Notes: a model not told the origin generated them from the letters alone. Counted from the first letter of the stretch, positions 23,566 to 32,925 are shown. The stretch: 64,000 nucleotides of DNA from JARDZU01 sp963730285 (GCA_963730285.1 CAVSQY010000007.1:434001-498000), one strand, 5' to 3'. Translations and numbers: made by a program.

Positions 23566-26094
23566 ATGACCAGGAATATTCCCGAGAGGCCGGCCCTCGA
23601 AGGCCTCGAGAGCAAGTGGATGGAGCGGTGGGAGGCCGACGGGACGTACCGGTTCGATCGCTCGAAGAGTCGGGCGGAGATCTTCTCCATCGACACCCCA
23701 CCGCCGACGGTGTCCGGGGCGCTCCACATGGGGTCGGTGTTTGGGTATGTGCAGACCGATGCCGTCGCTCGTTATCGCCGCATGAGTGGGATGGAGCTGT
23801 TCTACCCCATGGGTTGGGATGACAACGGCCTGCCCACCGAGCGCCGGGTCCAGAACTACTACGGCGTCAGGTGCGACCCATCTCTGCCCTACGACCCGGC
23901 GTTGCAATTGCCCGATGAGCCGGCCGACTCGCCTCTGCCCATCAGCCGGCGCAACTTCATCGAGTTGTGCCATGGGCTCACCGAAGAAGACGAGAAACGG
24001 TTCGAGGAGACATGGAGGACGATGGGGCTCTCGGTCGACTGGGCTCAGACCTATGCCACCATCGACGAGCACAGCCAGAGGATCAGCCAGAAGGCGTTCT
24101 TGGCCAATTTGGGTCGAGGGGAAGCCTATTCACAGGAGGCCCCGGTCCTGTGGGATGTCGATTTCAAGTCGGCGATAGCGCAGGCCGAGCTCGAAGACCG
24201 CGAGCGCCCGGGCGCCTATCACCGGGTCGCGTTCCAGCGTCCCGATGGCTCGAAAGTCCATGTCGAGACAACTCGTCCTGAGTTGATCGCGGCCTGTGTT
24301 GCCTTGGTGGCGAACCCCGATGATCCCCGCTATCAGGACCTGTTCGGCACCGCGGTCACCTCGCCACTCTTTGGCGTGGAGCTGCCGGTCCATGCCCATG
24401 AGTTGGCCGACCCCGAGAAGGGGAGTGGCATCGCGATGATCTGCACCTGGGGTGACACCACCGATGTCGTGTGGTGGCGAGAGCTCGATCTGCCCACCAG
24501 GGCGGTACTCCTGCACAACGGTCGTTTTCGAGAGGACATCCCAGACTGGATGGAGGGCGAGGCCGCTCGTGCCGCCTACGCCGCCGTTGCCGGGCTATAT
24601 CCGAATCAGGCTCAACGCAAGATGGTCGAGATGCTCCAGGAGTCAGGTGATCTGGAAGGTGAGCCGCGTCCCATAACCCATCCGGTCAAGTTCTATGAGA
24701 AGGGGGACCGACCGCTGGAGATCGTGTCGAGTCGTCAGTGGTACATACGAAACGGGGGCCGAGATCCTGAGTTGAGGGATGAGTTGCTCCGCCGTGGCAA
24801 GGAACTGGACTGGATACCTGATTTCATGGCTGTTCGCTATGAGCATTGGGTCAACGGCCTGAACGGGGACTGGCTCATCTCCAGACAGCGCTTCTTCGGT
24901 GTTCCACTCCCTGTTTGGTATCCCATCGACGACGAGGGCGAGATCGACTACGAGCACCCCATCCTGCCCCCGCTCGAGTCTCTTCCGATGGATCCAACGT
25001 CGGACACCGCGCCCGGGCATGAGGAATCGCAACGCGGGAAGCCAGGTGGCTTCGTCGGCGACCCGGATGTCATGGACACGTGGGCCACGTCATCACTCAC
25101 TCCCCAAATCGCAGGGCATTGGGATGACGACCCGGATCTCTTCTCCCGAGTCTTTCCAATGGACATGCGACCGCAGGGCCCCGAGATAATTCGGACCTGG
25201 CTCTTTTCCACCCTGCTCAGGTCTCAGTACGAGCATGGGGTGCTCCCATGGGTACACGCCGCGATAAATGGGTGGATTCTCGACCCGGATCGCAAGAAGA
25301 TGTCCAAATCCAGGGGCAATGTGCTGACACCGATGCCCCTCATCGAGGAATACGGGGCAGAAGCCATTCGCTACTGGGCGTGCAATGGCCGGCCCGGAGC
25401 CGATACGGCCTTCGACCTCGGGGTCCTCAAGGTCGGTCGTCGGCTGGCAACCAAGATCCTCAACGCCTCCAGGTTCGCCCTTGGATTTGGTGAGGATGCG
25501 GATCCAGAGGCGATTGTCGAGCCTCTGGATCGCTCCATGCTGGGGGCCTTGGCCGAAATCGTCGATGAGGCGACAGGGGCATTCGAAGAATTCGACTATG
25601 CCCGAGCACTCGAAGTGGCCGAGCGGTCGTTCTGGACATGGACCGACGACTACCTGGAGCTGGTCAAGGCGCGCGCATACGACGGCGGCGACTCGGGGGA
25701 ATCGGCTCATGCCGCCCTGCAATTGGCGCTCTCGGTCTACCTCCGCCTGTTCGCCCCATTTCTCCCATTCGTCACCGAGGAAGTCTGGTCATGGTGGAGG
25801 GATGGGTCGGTGCATCGCTCGTCCTGGCCGAGTGCCGAGGAGCTCGGCTCCCACCGAGCCGATCCGGGCACGCTCTCGCTGTTGGGTGATGTGCTGACCG
25901 CCGTTCGGCGAGCCAAATCGGACGCCAAAGTGTCGATGCGAGCCGAGCTGGAGCAGCTGACAGTCTCTGGCGGGCCCGAGCAGCTGGAAATGATCCGGGG
26001 AGCCGAGGGCGACCTCCGCGCTGCCGCCCGGGTGGGGCAGGTGGAATATGTGACCGGTGAATTCTCCATTGTGGCGGTGGTCTCCGCAACTTAG
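23566..26094 (+). CDS. valS: Valyl-tRNA synthetase
   Basis: 842 residues, class Ia synthetase. It has the HIGH motif as ALHMGSVFG, the motif MGWDDNGLPTE typical of ValRS, the editing-domain segment HVETTRPELIAACVALV, and KMSKS (KKMSKSRGN). The C-terminal anticodon-binding domain is present; a long coiled-coil tail as in E. coli ValRS is absent, which fits the shorter actinobacterial/archaeal-like form. The ATG at 23566 is preferred: a TACCCT hexamer ends 8 nt upstream, consistent with a leaderless start. The ATG at 23533 is an alternative. It is divergent from the his operon; the two promoters share about 100 bp. Confidence 0.94.
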   Translation: MTRNIPERPALEGLESKWMERWEADGTYRFDRSKSRAEIFSIDTPPPTVSGALHMGSVFGYVQTDAVARYRRMSGMELFYPMGWDDNGLPTERRVQNYYGVRCDPSLPYDPALQLPDEPADSPLPISRRNFIELCHGLTEEDEKRFEETWRTMGLSVDWAQTYATIDEHSQRISQKAFLANLGRGEAYSQEAPVLWDVDFKSAIAQAELEDRERPGAYHRVAFQRPDGSKVHVETTRPELIAACVALVANPDDPRYQDLFGTAVTSPLFGVELPVHAHELADPEKGSGIAMICTWGDTTDVVWWRELDLPTRAVLLHNGRFREDIPDWMEGEAARAAYAAVAGLYPNQAQRKMVEMLQESGDLEGEPRPITHPVKFYEKGDRPLEIVSSRQWYIRNGGRDPELRDELLRRGKELDWIPDFMAVRYEHWVNGLNGDWLISRQRFFGVPLPVWYPIDDEGEIDYEHPILPPLESLPMDPTSDTAPGHEESQRGKPGGFVGDPDVMDTWATSSLTPQIAGHWDDDPDLFSRVFPMDMRPQGPEIIRTWLFSTLLRSQYEHGVLPWVHAAINGWILDPDRKKMSKSRGNVLTPMPLIEEYGAEAIRYWACNGRPGADTAFDLGVLKVGRRLATKILNASRFALGFGEDADPEAIVEPLDRSMLGALAEIVDEATGAFEEFDYARALEVAERSFWTWTDDYLELVKARAYDGGDSGESAHAALQLALSVYLRLFAPFLPFVTEEVWSWWRDGSVHRSSWPSAEELGSHRADPGTLSLLGDVLTAVRRAKSDAKVSMRAELEQLTVSGGPEQLEMIRGAEGDLRAAARVGQVEYVTGEFSIVAVVSAT

Positions 26095-26123
26095 TTGCAC
26101 CAGGATCGCACTTCCACTAGAGT
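26095..26123 (+). promoter_or_regulatory. Leaderless-type promoter of satD
   Basis: -35 TTGCAC (26095-26100), 17-nt spacer, -10 TAGAGT (26118-26123), and the satD ATG 7 nt later. There is no room for a ribosome-binding site, so the transcript should start at or next to the ATG. Confidence 0.65.
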
Positions 26124-26130
26124 TGCAGAT

Positions 26131-26787
26131 ATGACGCAACATACTGTGACGTTGCGGGCCGCCCTCATCGGAGATGTCATAGGGTCGCGCCAAGCTGAAG
26201 ATCGTGAGAAGTTGCAGCATGGTCTTCGGGACGGTCTGGCAGAGGTGAATGAGACGGTGGGTGCGGTGCAGCCTCTGACGGTGACCTTGGGTGACGAGTT
26301 TCAAGGAGCCTATCGATCGCTGGCAGAAGCCGTTCAGGCGTCACTGCTGTTGCAATCCTCGCTACTTGGTGTGGCCGATATCAGGGTGGGCATGGGATGG
26401 GGTGAGCTCTACTTCGGTGATGAGCGGTCGCCCCTCGACCAGGACGGCCCATGTTGGTGGCGGGCCAGGGATGCGCTGAACAGTGTGGAGGAAGGCTCAA
26501 GGAGACATGGTGTGCCGCAGAGCAAAAGGACGGCTTGCGTAACGGGTACGTCCGCCGACGAGAGGATCGGCGGATACCTGCTCCTTCGGGACCACGTGGT
26601 ATCCCGAATGGACACCGTCGATGGGATGATCCTGAGGGGCATCAGCCGTGGTGAGAGCCAGAAGCAGCTCGCCGAGGAGTTGGGGCTGAACAAGAGCTCG
26701 GTGAGCCGACGGGTCCAGAGCCATGGGCTTCAGGCCCTGATCCTTTCGCTGCCCGGCGATGTTGCGCTCATGACACCTTCCTCATGA
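26131..26787 (+). CDS. SatD family protein with C-terminal HTH
   Basis: 218 residues. The N-terminus LRAALIGDVIGSRQAEDREKL and the TLGDEFQGAY motif are the SatD (PF16264) signature. The last 50 residues form a helix-turn-helix (SRGESQKQLAEELGLNKSSVSRRV). SatD was named from a streptococcal acid-tolerance locus, but its biochemical role is not established. The conserved GD and GDEFQ motifs recall nucleotide-cyclase-like folds. The stop overlaps the next gene by 4 bp (ATGA), and the same neighbour type (a DUF3307 membrane protein) is known beside satD elsewhere. Confidence 0.85.
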   Translation: MTQHTVTLRAALIGDVIGSRQAEDREKLQHGLRDGLAEVNETVGAVQPLTVTLGDEFQGAYRSLAEAVQASLLLQSSLLGVADIRVGMGWGELYFGDERSPLDQDGPCWWRARDALNSVEEGSRRHGVPQSKRTACVTGTSADERIGGYLLLRDHVVSRMDTVDGMILRGISRGESQKQLAEELGLNKSSVSRRVQSHGLQALILSLPGDVALMTPSS

Positions 26788-27137
26788 GCCACGAGACACT
26801 GCAGTGGCTGGCTCGGCTCATCGGCGCCATGTTGCTCACCTGGCCGTCGAACGCGCTGGTGCGCTGGCTCCTCAGGATGGCTCGGATGCGACCGCCACCA
26901 GATCTCAATCGAGCGGGAAGGTGGATTGGTGTTCTGGAGCGTCTGCTGATCTATGTGCTGGTTCTCATGGGGTCGGCCGCGGCCGCAGGATTGGTCGTCG
27001 CGGCCAAGAGCATCCTCAGGTTCCCCGAGATCAACGCCAAGCCGGCCACGATCGACCCCGAGTACGTTCTGATTGGGTCTTTGGCCAGCTGGCTGCTCGC
27101 GTTTGCGGTCGCCGGCCTGGTGCTGTCCCTCTTCTGA
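26784..27137 (+). CDS. Short DUF3307-like membrane protein paired with SatD
   Basis: 117 residues with about three hydrophobic helices. The middle GRWIGVLERLLIYVLVLMGS...AAKSILRFPE, followed by EYVLIGSLAS, matches the C-terminal half of DUF3307 proteins. Those are usually about twice as long, so the N-terminal half is missing here. ATGA overlap with satD suggests the two work together. Confidence 0.8.
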   Translation: MSHETLQWLARLIGAMLLTWPSNALVRWLLRMARMRPPPDLNRAGRWIGVLERLLIYVLVLMGSAAAAGLVVAAKSILRFPEINAKPATIDPEYVLIGSLASWLLAFAVAGLVLSLF

Positions 27138-27139
27138 GG

Positions 27140-27304
27140 TCAGCCGCGATAGCCAGATGCTCTGACTGCCTGGCCTTGTTTGGTCGCTTTTTCCTTCGCC
27201 GTTTCCCGGCTCCTCTTGTCCCCGGATTTGTAGTGGTACTTCTTCCCGGCACCACCCCACTGGTAATAAGGGCCGTCTCCGTCTTTGCCTCGATGCACCG
27301 GCAA
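27140..27304 (-). CDS. 54-residue basic protein of the YYQWG type
   Basis: A short gene with a TTG start at 27304, preceded by a perfect Shine-Dalgarno (AAAGGAG with 5-nt spacer). The product is hydrophilic and basic. It contains the pattern GKDGDGPYYQWGGAGKKYHY followed by a helical K/R/E/A-rich tail (SRETAKEKATKQGQAVRASG). I recognise this pattern as a recurring small-protein family in bacterial and phage genomes whose function is unknown. It is convergent with the SatD/DUF3307 pair, ending 2 nt after that pair's stop. Confidence 0.75.
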   Translation of the reverse strand: MPVHRGKDGDGPYYQWGGAGKKYHYKSGDKRSRETAKEKATKQGQAVRASGYRG

Positions 27305-27369
27305 ATGCGCTCCTTTCGACCTCCCCGCTCAGATACCCGACAAAGGCGACCTACGAAACCCCCCGCCGG

Positions 27370-28350
27370 TCATGGGGTGAAAAAGGTGACGCCTGCCTGG
27401 TCACGAATCTGAAGCCGGCCCATCAGGTGGAGGTGCTCGAGATGCGAAACCGTCTCCAGGAATGCCAGTCTTGCTTCCATTGGCGTCAAGTTCGGCCGAA
27501 ACGACTGGAGCATCACCTCCCAGGCCGTCGAGTCCATCTCGTGGATGAGCTCTGCCATATCGAGCAAACGCCGATGGTGGTGAAGCAGGATCTGACGGGC
27601 CCTCTCATCACCCTGGTCGATCAAAGTGCCATGGGCCGGATAGGTGACTCCCATGTTCATCTCCACCAGTTTCTGAAGCGATGCGAGATAGTCGCCCAGG
27701 GGGTCTCCCAGGCCCTCGTCCCACATGATCACCGGGGAGATCCTGGGCAGGACATGATCACCCGAGAAGAAGATCCCGGTCTTGGAGTCGCGGAGACAGA
27801 TGTGAGCCGAGTCGTGGCCGGGGGTGAATATCACACCGAGCTTTCGCCCTGAGCCGAGGTCTATCTCGTCACCCTCGACAACGGTGTGATCCGGCGGGTC
27901 GATCATCGGCATGTAGTCGGCACGTGCGCCGACCTGGCCGGAGACCGTGGTCAGGACCGAGGACGGGACACCGTGGGTGCGGCCGATCCGGGTCAACCGT
28001 TCCACATATCCGGGGGTGTCGTTGTATCGGTCCACGAACTTGGAGGCCCGCTCATGCATCACGAAGCGGCAGCCCCACTCGCGAACCAACCGCGATGACA
28101 TGCCGACATGGTCCGGGTGGAGGTGGGTCACCACGAGGGTGTGCACGGCGGTCTCTTCCAGGCCGAGGCTCTGAAAGCCCGTGCGTAGGGCATTTCGCCC
28201 CGGCTCCCAGTCGGTGCCACAGTCCAGCAACAACAGCCCGTCGCCCGCTTCGATCGCGTAGGTGTTCACCCAAGCCGGGCTGCGAAAGGGGAGCGGTGCC
28301 GGGATCAGGTGTATCCCGCTGCCGAGTGACTCTGGCTGTGGTGTGGTCAT
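27370..28350 (-). CDS. MBL-fold metallo-hydrolase
   Basis: 326 residues from the ATG at 28350. The metallo-beta-lactamase motif is VVTHLHPDHVGM (HxHxDH), and further metal ligands are seen in TPGHDSAHI, FSGDHVLP and YPAHG. The C-terminal 90 residues form a winged-helix-like region (MEARLAFLETVSHLEHLHLMGRL) as in LACTB2-type proteins. Probably a hydrolase of thioesters, glyoxalase-II-like substrates or RNA; the substrate is not determined. Confidence 0.9.
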   Translation of the reverse strand: MTTPQPESLGSGIHLIPAPLPFRSPAWVNTYAIEAGDGLLLLDCGTDWEPGRNALRTGFQSLGLEETAVHTLVVTHLHPDHVGMSSRLVREWGCRFVMHERASKFVDRYNDTPGYVERLTRIGRTHGVPSSVLTTVSGQVGARADYMPMIDPPDHTVVEGDEIDLGSGRKLGVIFTPGHDSAHICLRDSKTGIFFSGDHVLPRISPVIMWDEGLGDPLGDYLASLQKLVEMNMGVTYPAHGTLIDQGDERARQILLHHHRRLLDMAELIHEMDSTAWEVMLQSFRPNLTPMEARLAFLETVSHLEHLHLMGRLQIRDQAGVTFFTP

Positions 28351-28397
28351 GAGGGACTGGTTGCTGGGCGTCGTCTGCGCTCCCCGCACACCGCTAT

Positions 28398-28622
28398 TCA
28401 GTCGTGCTCTACGGGGTCCATGATCCCGAATGTGATGTCGACCGTCACCGAAAACACGGTCGGCACCCCAGATGCGTCCACCTTTCCCCCGACCTTGACG
28501 ACCTTGAAGCTCTGGATGTCGGAGATCGTTGATGCGGCGCGTGCCAACACTGTTCGCACTGCGTCCTCGATGGATCCACCTGCCTGACCGGAGAGGCGAA
28601 TGGTTTTGGTTATCGATGACAT
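28398..28622 (-). CDS. Dodecin family flavin-storage protein
   Basis: 74 residues. The dodecin pattern is clear: an N-terminal strand, a helix with SIEDAVRTVLARAASTISDIQ, then FKVVKVGGKVD and VFSVTVDITFGIMD. Dodecins form dodecamers that bind flavin or riboflavin. Near this locus are F420 (deazaflavin) genes, but no direct link is shown. It sits between the MBL hydrolase and the alpha/beta hydrolase on the same strand. Confidence 0.85.
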   Translation of the reverse strand: MSSITKTIRLSGQAGGSIEDAVRTVLARAASTISDIQSFKVVKVGGKVDASGVPTVFSVTVDITFGIMDPVEHD

Positions 28623-28654
28623 GATTCCTCCGGGCTGCGCCGACGGTAGCTGGT

Positions 28655-29524
28655 TCAGAGAGAGGTGACGATCGAGGTGGCGACACTCGACGCCCCATGA
28701 CCCAGGATCAGGGTGTAGTGGTTGAGCCCGGTGAGCATCTCCACGTCGACATTGGGGTTGCGAGAGGCAGCCTTGTCCGCAGCATCGGTCGACATGAAGC
28801 CTCCCGGGTGGTCGAGCATGTCGTGATCTACGATCAGAAGTCGGGTGGGGACGGTCAATTCGAACACTGCCTTGTTGGCCTGCTCGTCGAATAGCATGTC
28901 GCGGCCGCCCGCGAGAATTGCCTTCGGGTTGGCGCGACTCACCACGCCACCATCGTCGGTCTCCTCGGCGTCATAGGAAAAGACGGTGTTGAGACGTGGT
29001 ATCCACCGCCCGGCGAGTGCCGGGTGGGTTCTCCAGAAGTCGAGATAGTCGTCTATCGACCCAAAGGATTGGTCGAATCGAGCCAGAGCGGGGCCGATCA
29101 ATGCATGGAGGGCCTTCTCCGGTGGCAGGGTCTCGTCGACATCGATCTGGAGGCCCCCATCGACGAGCACAACGGCGCCTATCCGACGGGTCCGAGTGCT
29201 GGCGTAGAGGGCTGTGAGCCAAGCGCCCATCGAGTAGCCGACCAGGACTGTGCTTTGAAGCTCGAAATGATTCAGGCAAGCCGAGATGTCGGGTGCCAGC
29301 GACTCGAGATCGAATGGGCCAGGAGCATCCGAGCTCTGCCCGCGGCCGCGCAAGTCGGGCGCGATGACCCCAAGGCTCTCGGGCAGACTCAGGATCACCG
29401 GAAGCCACCACCGAGAGTTGCCCGTCAGGCCGTGGACAAGTGTCACGGTCGGGTTGCCGGGTATGGCCGGTCGATACCAAACCGAGATCCGCCCACCGTC
29501 AACAGGGACAGATGTGTCCTGCAT
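28655..29524 (-). CDS. Alpha/beta hydrolase
   Basis: 289 residues. HGLTGNSRWW provides the oxyanion hole, GYSMGAW the nucleophile elbow (Ser), IVDHDMLDHPGG the acid region and LNHYTLI the catalytic His. Signal peptide absent, so cytoplasmic. The overall pattern fits small-ester or lactone hydrolases. It is divergent from dnaE2; the LexA box lies in the 83-bp gap. Confidence 0.87.
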   Translation of the reverse strand: MQDTSVPVDGGRISVWYRPAIPGNPTVTLVHGLTGNSRWWLPVILSLPESLGVIAPDLRGRGQSSDAPGPFDLESLAPDISACLNHFELQSTVLVGYSMGAWLTALYASTRTRRIGAVVLVDGGLQIDVDETLPPEKALHALIGPALARFDQSFGSIDDYLDFWRTHPALAGRWIPRLNTVFSYDAEETDDGGVVSRANPKAILAGGRDMLFDEQANKAVFELTVPTRLLIVDHDMLDHPGGFMSTDAADKAASRNPNVDVEMLTGLNHYTLILGHGASSVATSIVTSL

Positions 29525-29579
29525 GCCCGGAGAAGCCTATTCCTTCTGGCCCGGAGATGAACTACCCGACCGAGCACAG

Positions 29580-29593
29580 CGAACATATGTTCG
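29580..29593. promoter_or_regulatory. LexA (SOS) box of dnaE2
   Basis: Perfect palindrome CGAACATATGTTCG, identical to the imuA' box at 2487-2500, with identity extending to 23 bp (29579-29601). The downstream TAAGCT (29595-29600) lies 7 nt before the GTG start of dnaE2 and would serve as -10, with LexA binding between -35 and -10. Confidence 0.93.
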
Positions 29594-29607
29594 ATAAGCT
29601 CGAGTGT

Positions 29608-32600
29608 GTGAGCGGGTATGCCGAACTTCACTGTCACACCAATTTCTCCTTTCTCGATGGTGCTTCTCACGCCGAGGATCTCGTAGATCTCGCCATGAGC
29701 CTCGAATATGAGGCTCTGGCTGTGACGGATCACGATGGCTTCTACGGTGTATCCCGCTTTTGGCAGGCAGCCAAGGCAACCGGTCTGCCCGCCATCTACG
29801 GAGTGGAGGTGGGGCTCTCCTCGGAGCCGATGTCATCGGGTAACCCGGTGACGGCAGCCGAGGATTGGGATCGGAGGCGCCATGCTCGCAGCAAGGGCGG
29901 GACCGGGCGTTTGAGACGGGGTCGCAGTGTCCGCTCTCATGGCTCAAAGCCCCTCAAGCTCCCTGCGACCGATCATCTGGTTCTGCTGGCCGGGTCGCCG
30001 GACGGATATCGCAGTCTCTCCGGACTGGTGACGAGGGCACAGATGCGGGGGGAGAAAGACCTTCCCGTCTACACCTGGGACGATCTGTCGGTTGCCGCGG
30101 CCGATCGGGACGTCCATGCACTCACCGGATGTCATCTCGGAGCCGTGCCCAAGGCGGCTGCCCGCCACGACCTCATCGGTGCCATCCATCAGGCGTCGAG
30201 ATTGCGTGAGATATTTGGGACGCGCCTCCATCTCGAGCTCTGGCACCACGGGATGCCGGAAGACGATTCGAGGAACGACCTGATGTGGGAGGTGGCGCAG
30301 AAACTCTCACTGCCGGCGGTGGCCACCAATCAGGTCCATTATCACGTCCGGCGTGACGCATATCTGGCCGAGGTCCTCGCCGCTATCGGCGGGCGGAGGA
30401 CCCTGGATGTGGCGGATGGGTTCCGACCGGCCAGTGATGAGAGATATCTGAAGCACCCCCAAGAGATGAACGCGCGTTTCGTCAGATATCCGGGAGCAGT
30501 TGCCAGGAGTGCCGAATTGGGTCGTCGACTTGCCTTCGATCTGGGCCTGGTCGCTCCCCGTCTCCCCGATTTCCCGATGCCGGGTCACTTCCGGGATGAG
30601 ATGGACTATCTGCGTCATCTCACCTGGGAGGGAGCCAGATCGACGTACCCAGGAGGCCAGGACGGGATCGATCCTGGTGCGCGACGGCGTCTCGAGCACG
30701 AGCTCGATGTGATCGAGCGGCTCGGGTTCCCCGGCTATTTCCTGGTGGTCAAGGACATCGTCGACTTCGCCAGGTCTCAGGACATCTATTGCCAGATCCG
30801 GGGCTCGGGCGCCGACTCGGCTGTCTGCAGGTGCCTTGACTTGACCAGAGTGGACCCGATAAGGCTCCATCTCCCTTTTGAACGCTTCCTGTCGGAGGAG
30901 AGAGGCCGGCCACCGGACATCGACATCGATTTCGAAGCCGATCGCCGAGAGGAGGTGATTCAATACTGCTATCGCAAGTACGGGCGGGAGCGTGCGGCGA
31001 TGGTGGCCAACGTCATCACCTATCGGGCGAGGTCGGTCCTTCGCGACGTTGCCAAGACATTTGGTTTCACCCAGGCCCAGGTAGACGGCCTCTCCAAATT
31101 CGTCGACACCAGGGACCCCGCCCAGCTGCGGTTGGACACGCCCCTCCCTGAGGGCATGACCGCCGAGATGATCTACGACATCTGTTGGCGTCTGGACGGG
31201 TATCCGAGACATCTCGGGATCCACTCCGGCGGGATGGTCATCGCAGATCGCCCGCTATGGCAGGTGGTCCCGTTGGAGTGGGGTCGAATGGAGGGGAGGA
31301 CGGTCCTGCAGTGGGACAAGGATGATTCAGCCGCGGTCGGGATAGTGAAATTCGACTTGCTCGGCCTGGGCATGCTCAATGCACTGCATCTCGCCCATGA
31401 CCTGATCGAAGACCAACACGGGATCGACATCGACCTCGCCATGATCCCCCAGGAGGAGTCGATCTATCGCTCGATCACCAAGGCGGACACGGTGGGCTTG
31501 TTTCAGATCGAGTCGAGGGCACAGATGGCGACGCTTCCCAAGATGAAGCCGAAGACCTTCTATGACCTGGCCGTCGAAGTGGCCCTGATTCGCCCCGGCC
31601 CCATACAGGGTCAGTCGGTGCACCCCTATCTCCGAAGGCGCAATGGAGAGGAGGAGGTTCGTTACCCCCATCCCTCGGCACGACCCATCCTGGAGAAGAC
31701 ACTTGGTGTCCCCATCTTCCAGGAGCAGCTGATGGAGTTGGCTCGTGTTTGCGCAGGCTTCGATGGGGGGCAGGCGGATCGGCTTCGTCAAGCGATGACC
31801 CACAAACGCTCGGAGAGAGCGATGGAAAAGCTTCGCGAAGAGGTCTATGTCGGCATGGCTCGCCAGGGCATCATCGGCGACGCTGCCGATGAGCTCTGGG
31901 AGAAGTTGCAGGGGTTCGCGAGTTTCGGCTTTCCAGAGAGTCACTCTGTCAGCTTTGCCTACATCGTCTATATGTCGGCCTGGCTCAGGTTCCATTACCC
32001 GGCCGAATATCTCGCGGGCCTTCTCAACGCACAGCCGATGGGCTTCTACAGCCCCAACTCCCTGGTCCAGGATGCCCAACGACACGGTGTGGTGGTAATG
32101 GGACCGGATGTGAATCTCTCCTGGCACGACTGCACGATCGAACCGATCGACGCCGACCCTGACGATGTGGTCGAGTATCTCGGTGAGAGTTGGCGGCGGG
32201 GGAGAGGTTCCATCGACGATCCACTGCGACCACCGGTTGGAGTGCGCATGGGTTTGCGGTATGTGAGGAATCTCGGGGAGAAGGAGGTGACCCGCATCGA
32301 GGCGGCCCGGATCCTGGGCGGGGAATTCGCATCCCCATCCGATCTTGCGTTCCGCACCGGGCTCTCGGTGGAGTCGTTCGAGGGTCTGTCCGCTTCCGGT
32401 GCTCTCGAGGCGATTGGCCTGGGGCGCCGAGAGGGGATGTGGGCGGCCGGTGCCCTGGCCGAGATCGATCCCGAGCGACTGGCCTTGTCACCAGGCGTGG
32501 ATGCGCCTTCCCTGCCCGGGATGATCGATGAGGAGCAGCATCGGGCCGATTTATGGGCAACCGGTGTCTCCAGCCGCCATCCGATGAGTTTCGTCAGGGG

Positions 32601-32925
32601 CCAGCTCGGTGACTGCCTGACCGCAGCCCAGGCTCTCGACATGCACCGCAATGGGGCGAGGATAAAGGTGGCGGGTGTGGTGACACATCGTCAACGGCCC
32701 GGCACAGCAAAAGGCGTCTACTTCCTCAACCTGGAGGATGAGACCGGGTTACTCAACATCGTGGTGTTGCCCGATGTGTGGTCGAGGCATCGTCATGTGG
32801 TGAGAAAGAGCCCTGCGCTGATCATCTACGGGCGTCTGGAATTCCACGACGGTGTGACCAATATCGTGGCCCGGGATTTCGAGCCAATAGGGATCCAGAC
32901 TGTTCGGTCGCGGGACTTCCGTTGA
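29608..32925 (+). CDS. dnaE2: Error-prone DNA polymerase DnaE2
   Basis: 1105 residues from the GTG at 29608 (M-SGYAELHCHTNFSFLDGASH). Domains: PHP (1-280), a C-family palm with the catalytic PDIDIDF triplet, a finger region with LGIHSGGMVI, helix-hairpin-helix, and a C-terminal OB fold (AGVVTHRQRPGTAKGVYFLNLEDETGLLN). The set and size match DnaE2 rather than the longer replicative DnaE1. DnaE2 performs translesion synthesis in damage-induced mutagenesis with ImuA' and ImuB. An in-frame ATG at 29587 lies inside the LexA box and is unlikely to be used. Leaderless expression is probable (-10 7 nt upstream, no Shine-Dalgarno). Confidence 0.95.
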   Translation: MSGYAELHCHTNFSFLDGASHAEDLVDLAMSLEYEALAVTDHDGFYGVSRFWQAAKATGLPAIYGVEVGLSSEPMSSGNPVTAAEDWDRRRHARSKGGTGRLRRGRSVRSHGSKPLKLPATDHLVLLAGSPDGYRSLSGLVTRAQMRGEKDLPVYTWDDLSVAAADRDVHALTGCHLGAVPKAAARHDLIGAIHQASRLREIFGTRLHLELWHHGMPEDDSRNDLMWEVAQKLSLPAVATNQVHYHVRRDAYLAEVLAAIGGRRTLDVADGFRPASDERYLKHPQEMNARFVRYPGAVARSAELGRRLAFDLGLVAPRLPDFPMPGHFRDEMDYLRHLTWEGARSTYPGGQDGIDPGARRRLEHELDVIERLGFPGYFLVVKDIVDFARSQDIYCQIRGSGADSAVCRCLDLTRVDPIRLHLPFERFLSEERGRPPDIDIDFEADRREEVIQYCYRKYGRERAAMVANVITYRARSVLRDVAKTFGFTQAQVDGLSKFVDTRDPAQLRLDTPLPEGMTAEMIYDICWRLDGYPRHLGIHSGGMVIADRPLWQVVPLEWGRMEGRTVLQWDKDDSAAVGIVKFDLLGLGMLNALHLAHDLIEDQHGIDIDLAMIPQEESIYRSITKADTVGLFQIESRAQMATLPKMKPKTFYDLAVEVALIRPGPIQGQSVHPYLRRRNGEEEVRYPHPSARPILEKTLGVPIFQEQLMELARVCAGFDGGQADRLRQAMTHKRSERAMEKLREEVYVGMARQGIIGDAADELWEKLQGFASFGFPESHSVSFAYIVYMSAWLRFHYPAEYLAGLLNAQPMGFYSPNSLVQDAQRHGVVVMGPDVNLSWHDCTIEPIDADPDDVVEYLGESWRRGRGSIDDPLRPPVGVRMGLRYVRNLGEKEVTRIEAARILGGEFASPSDLAFRTGLSVESFEGLSASGALEAIGLGRREGMWAAGALAEIDPERLALSPGVDAPSLPGMIDEEQHRADLWATGVSSRHPMSFVRGQLGDCLTAAQALDMHRNGARIKVAGVVTHRQRPGTAKGVYFLNLEDETGLLNIVVLPDVWSRHRHVVRKSPALIIYGRLEFHDGVTNIVARDFEPIGIQTVRSRDFR

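Noticed and set aside
30307..31224. A 305-codon minus-strand frame inside dnaE2
   Set aside because: Shadow of the DnaE2 palm domain, whose motifs are conserved on the plus strand.
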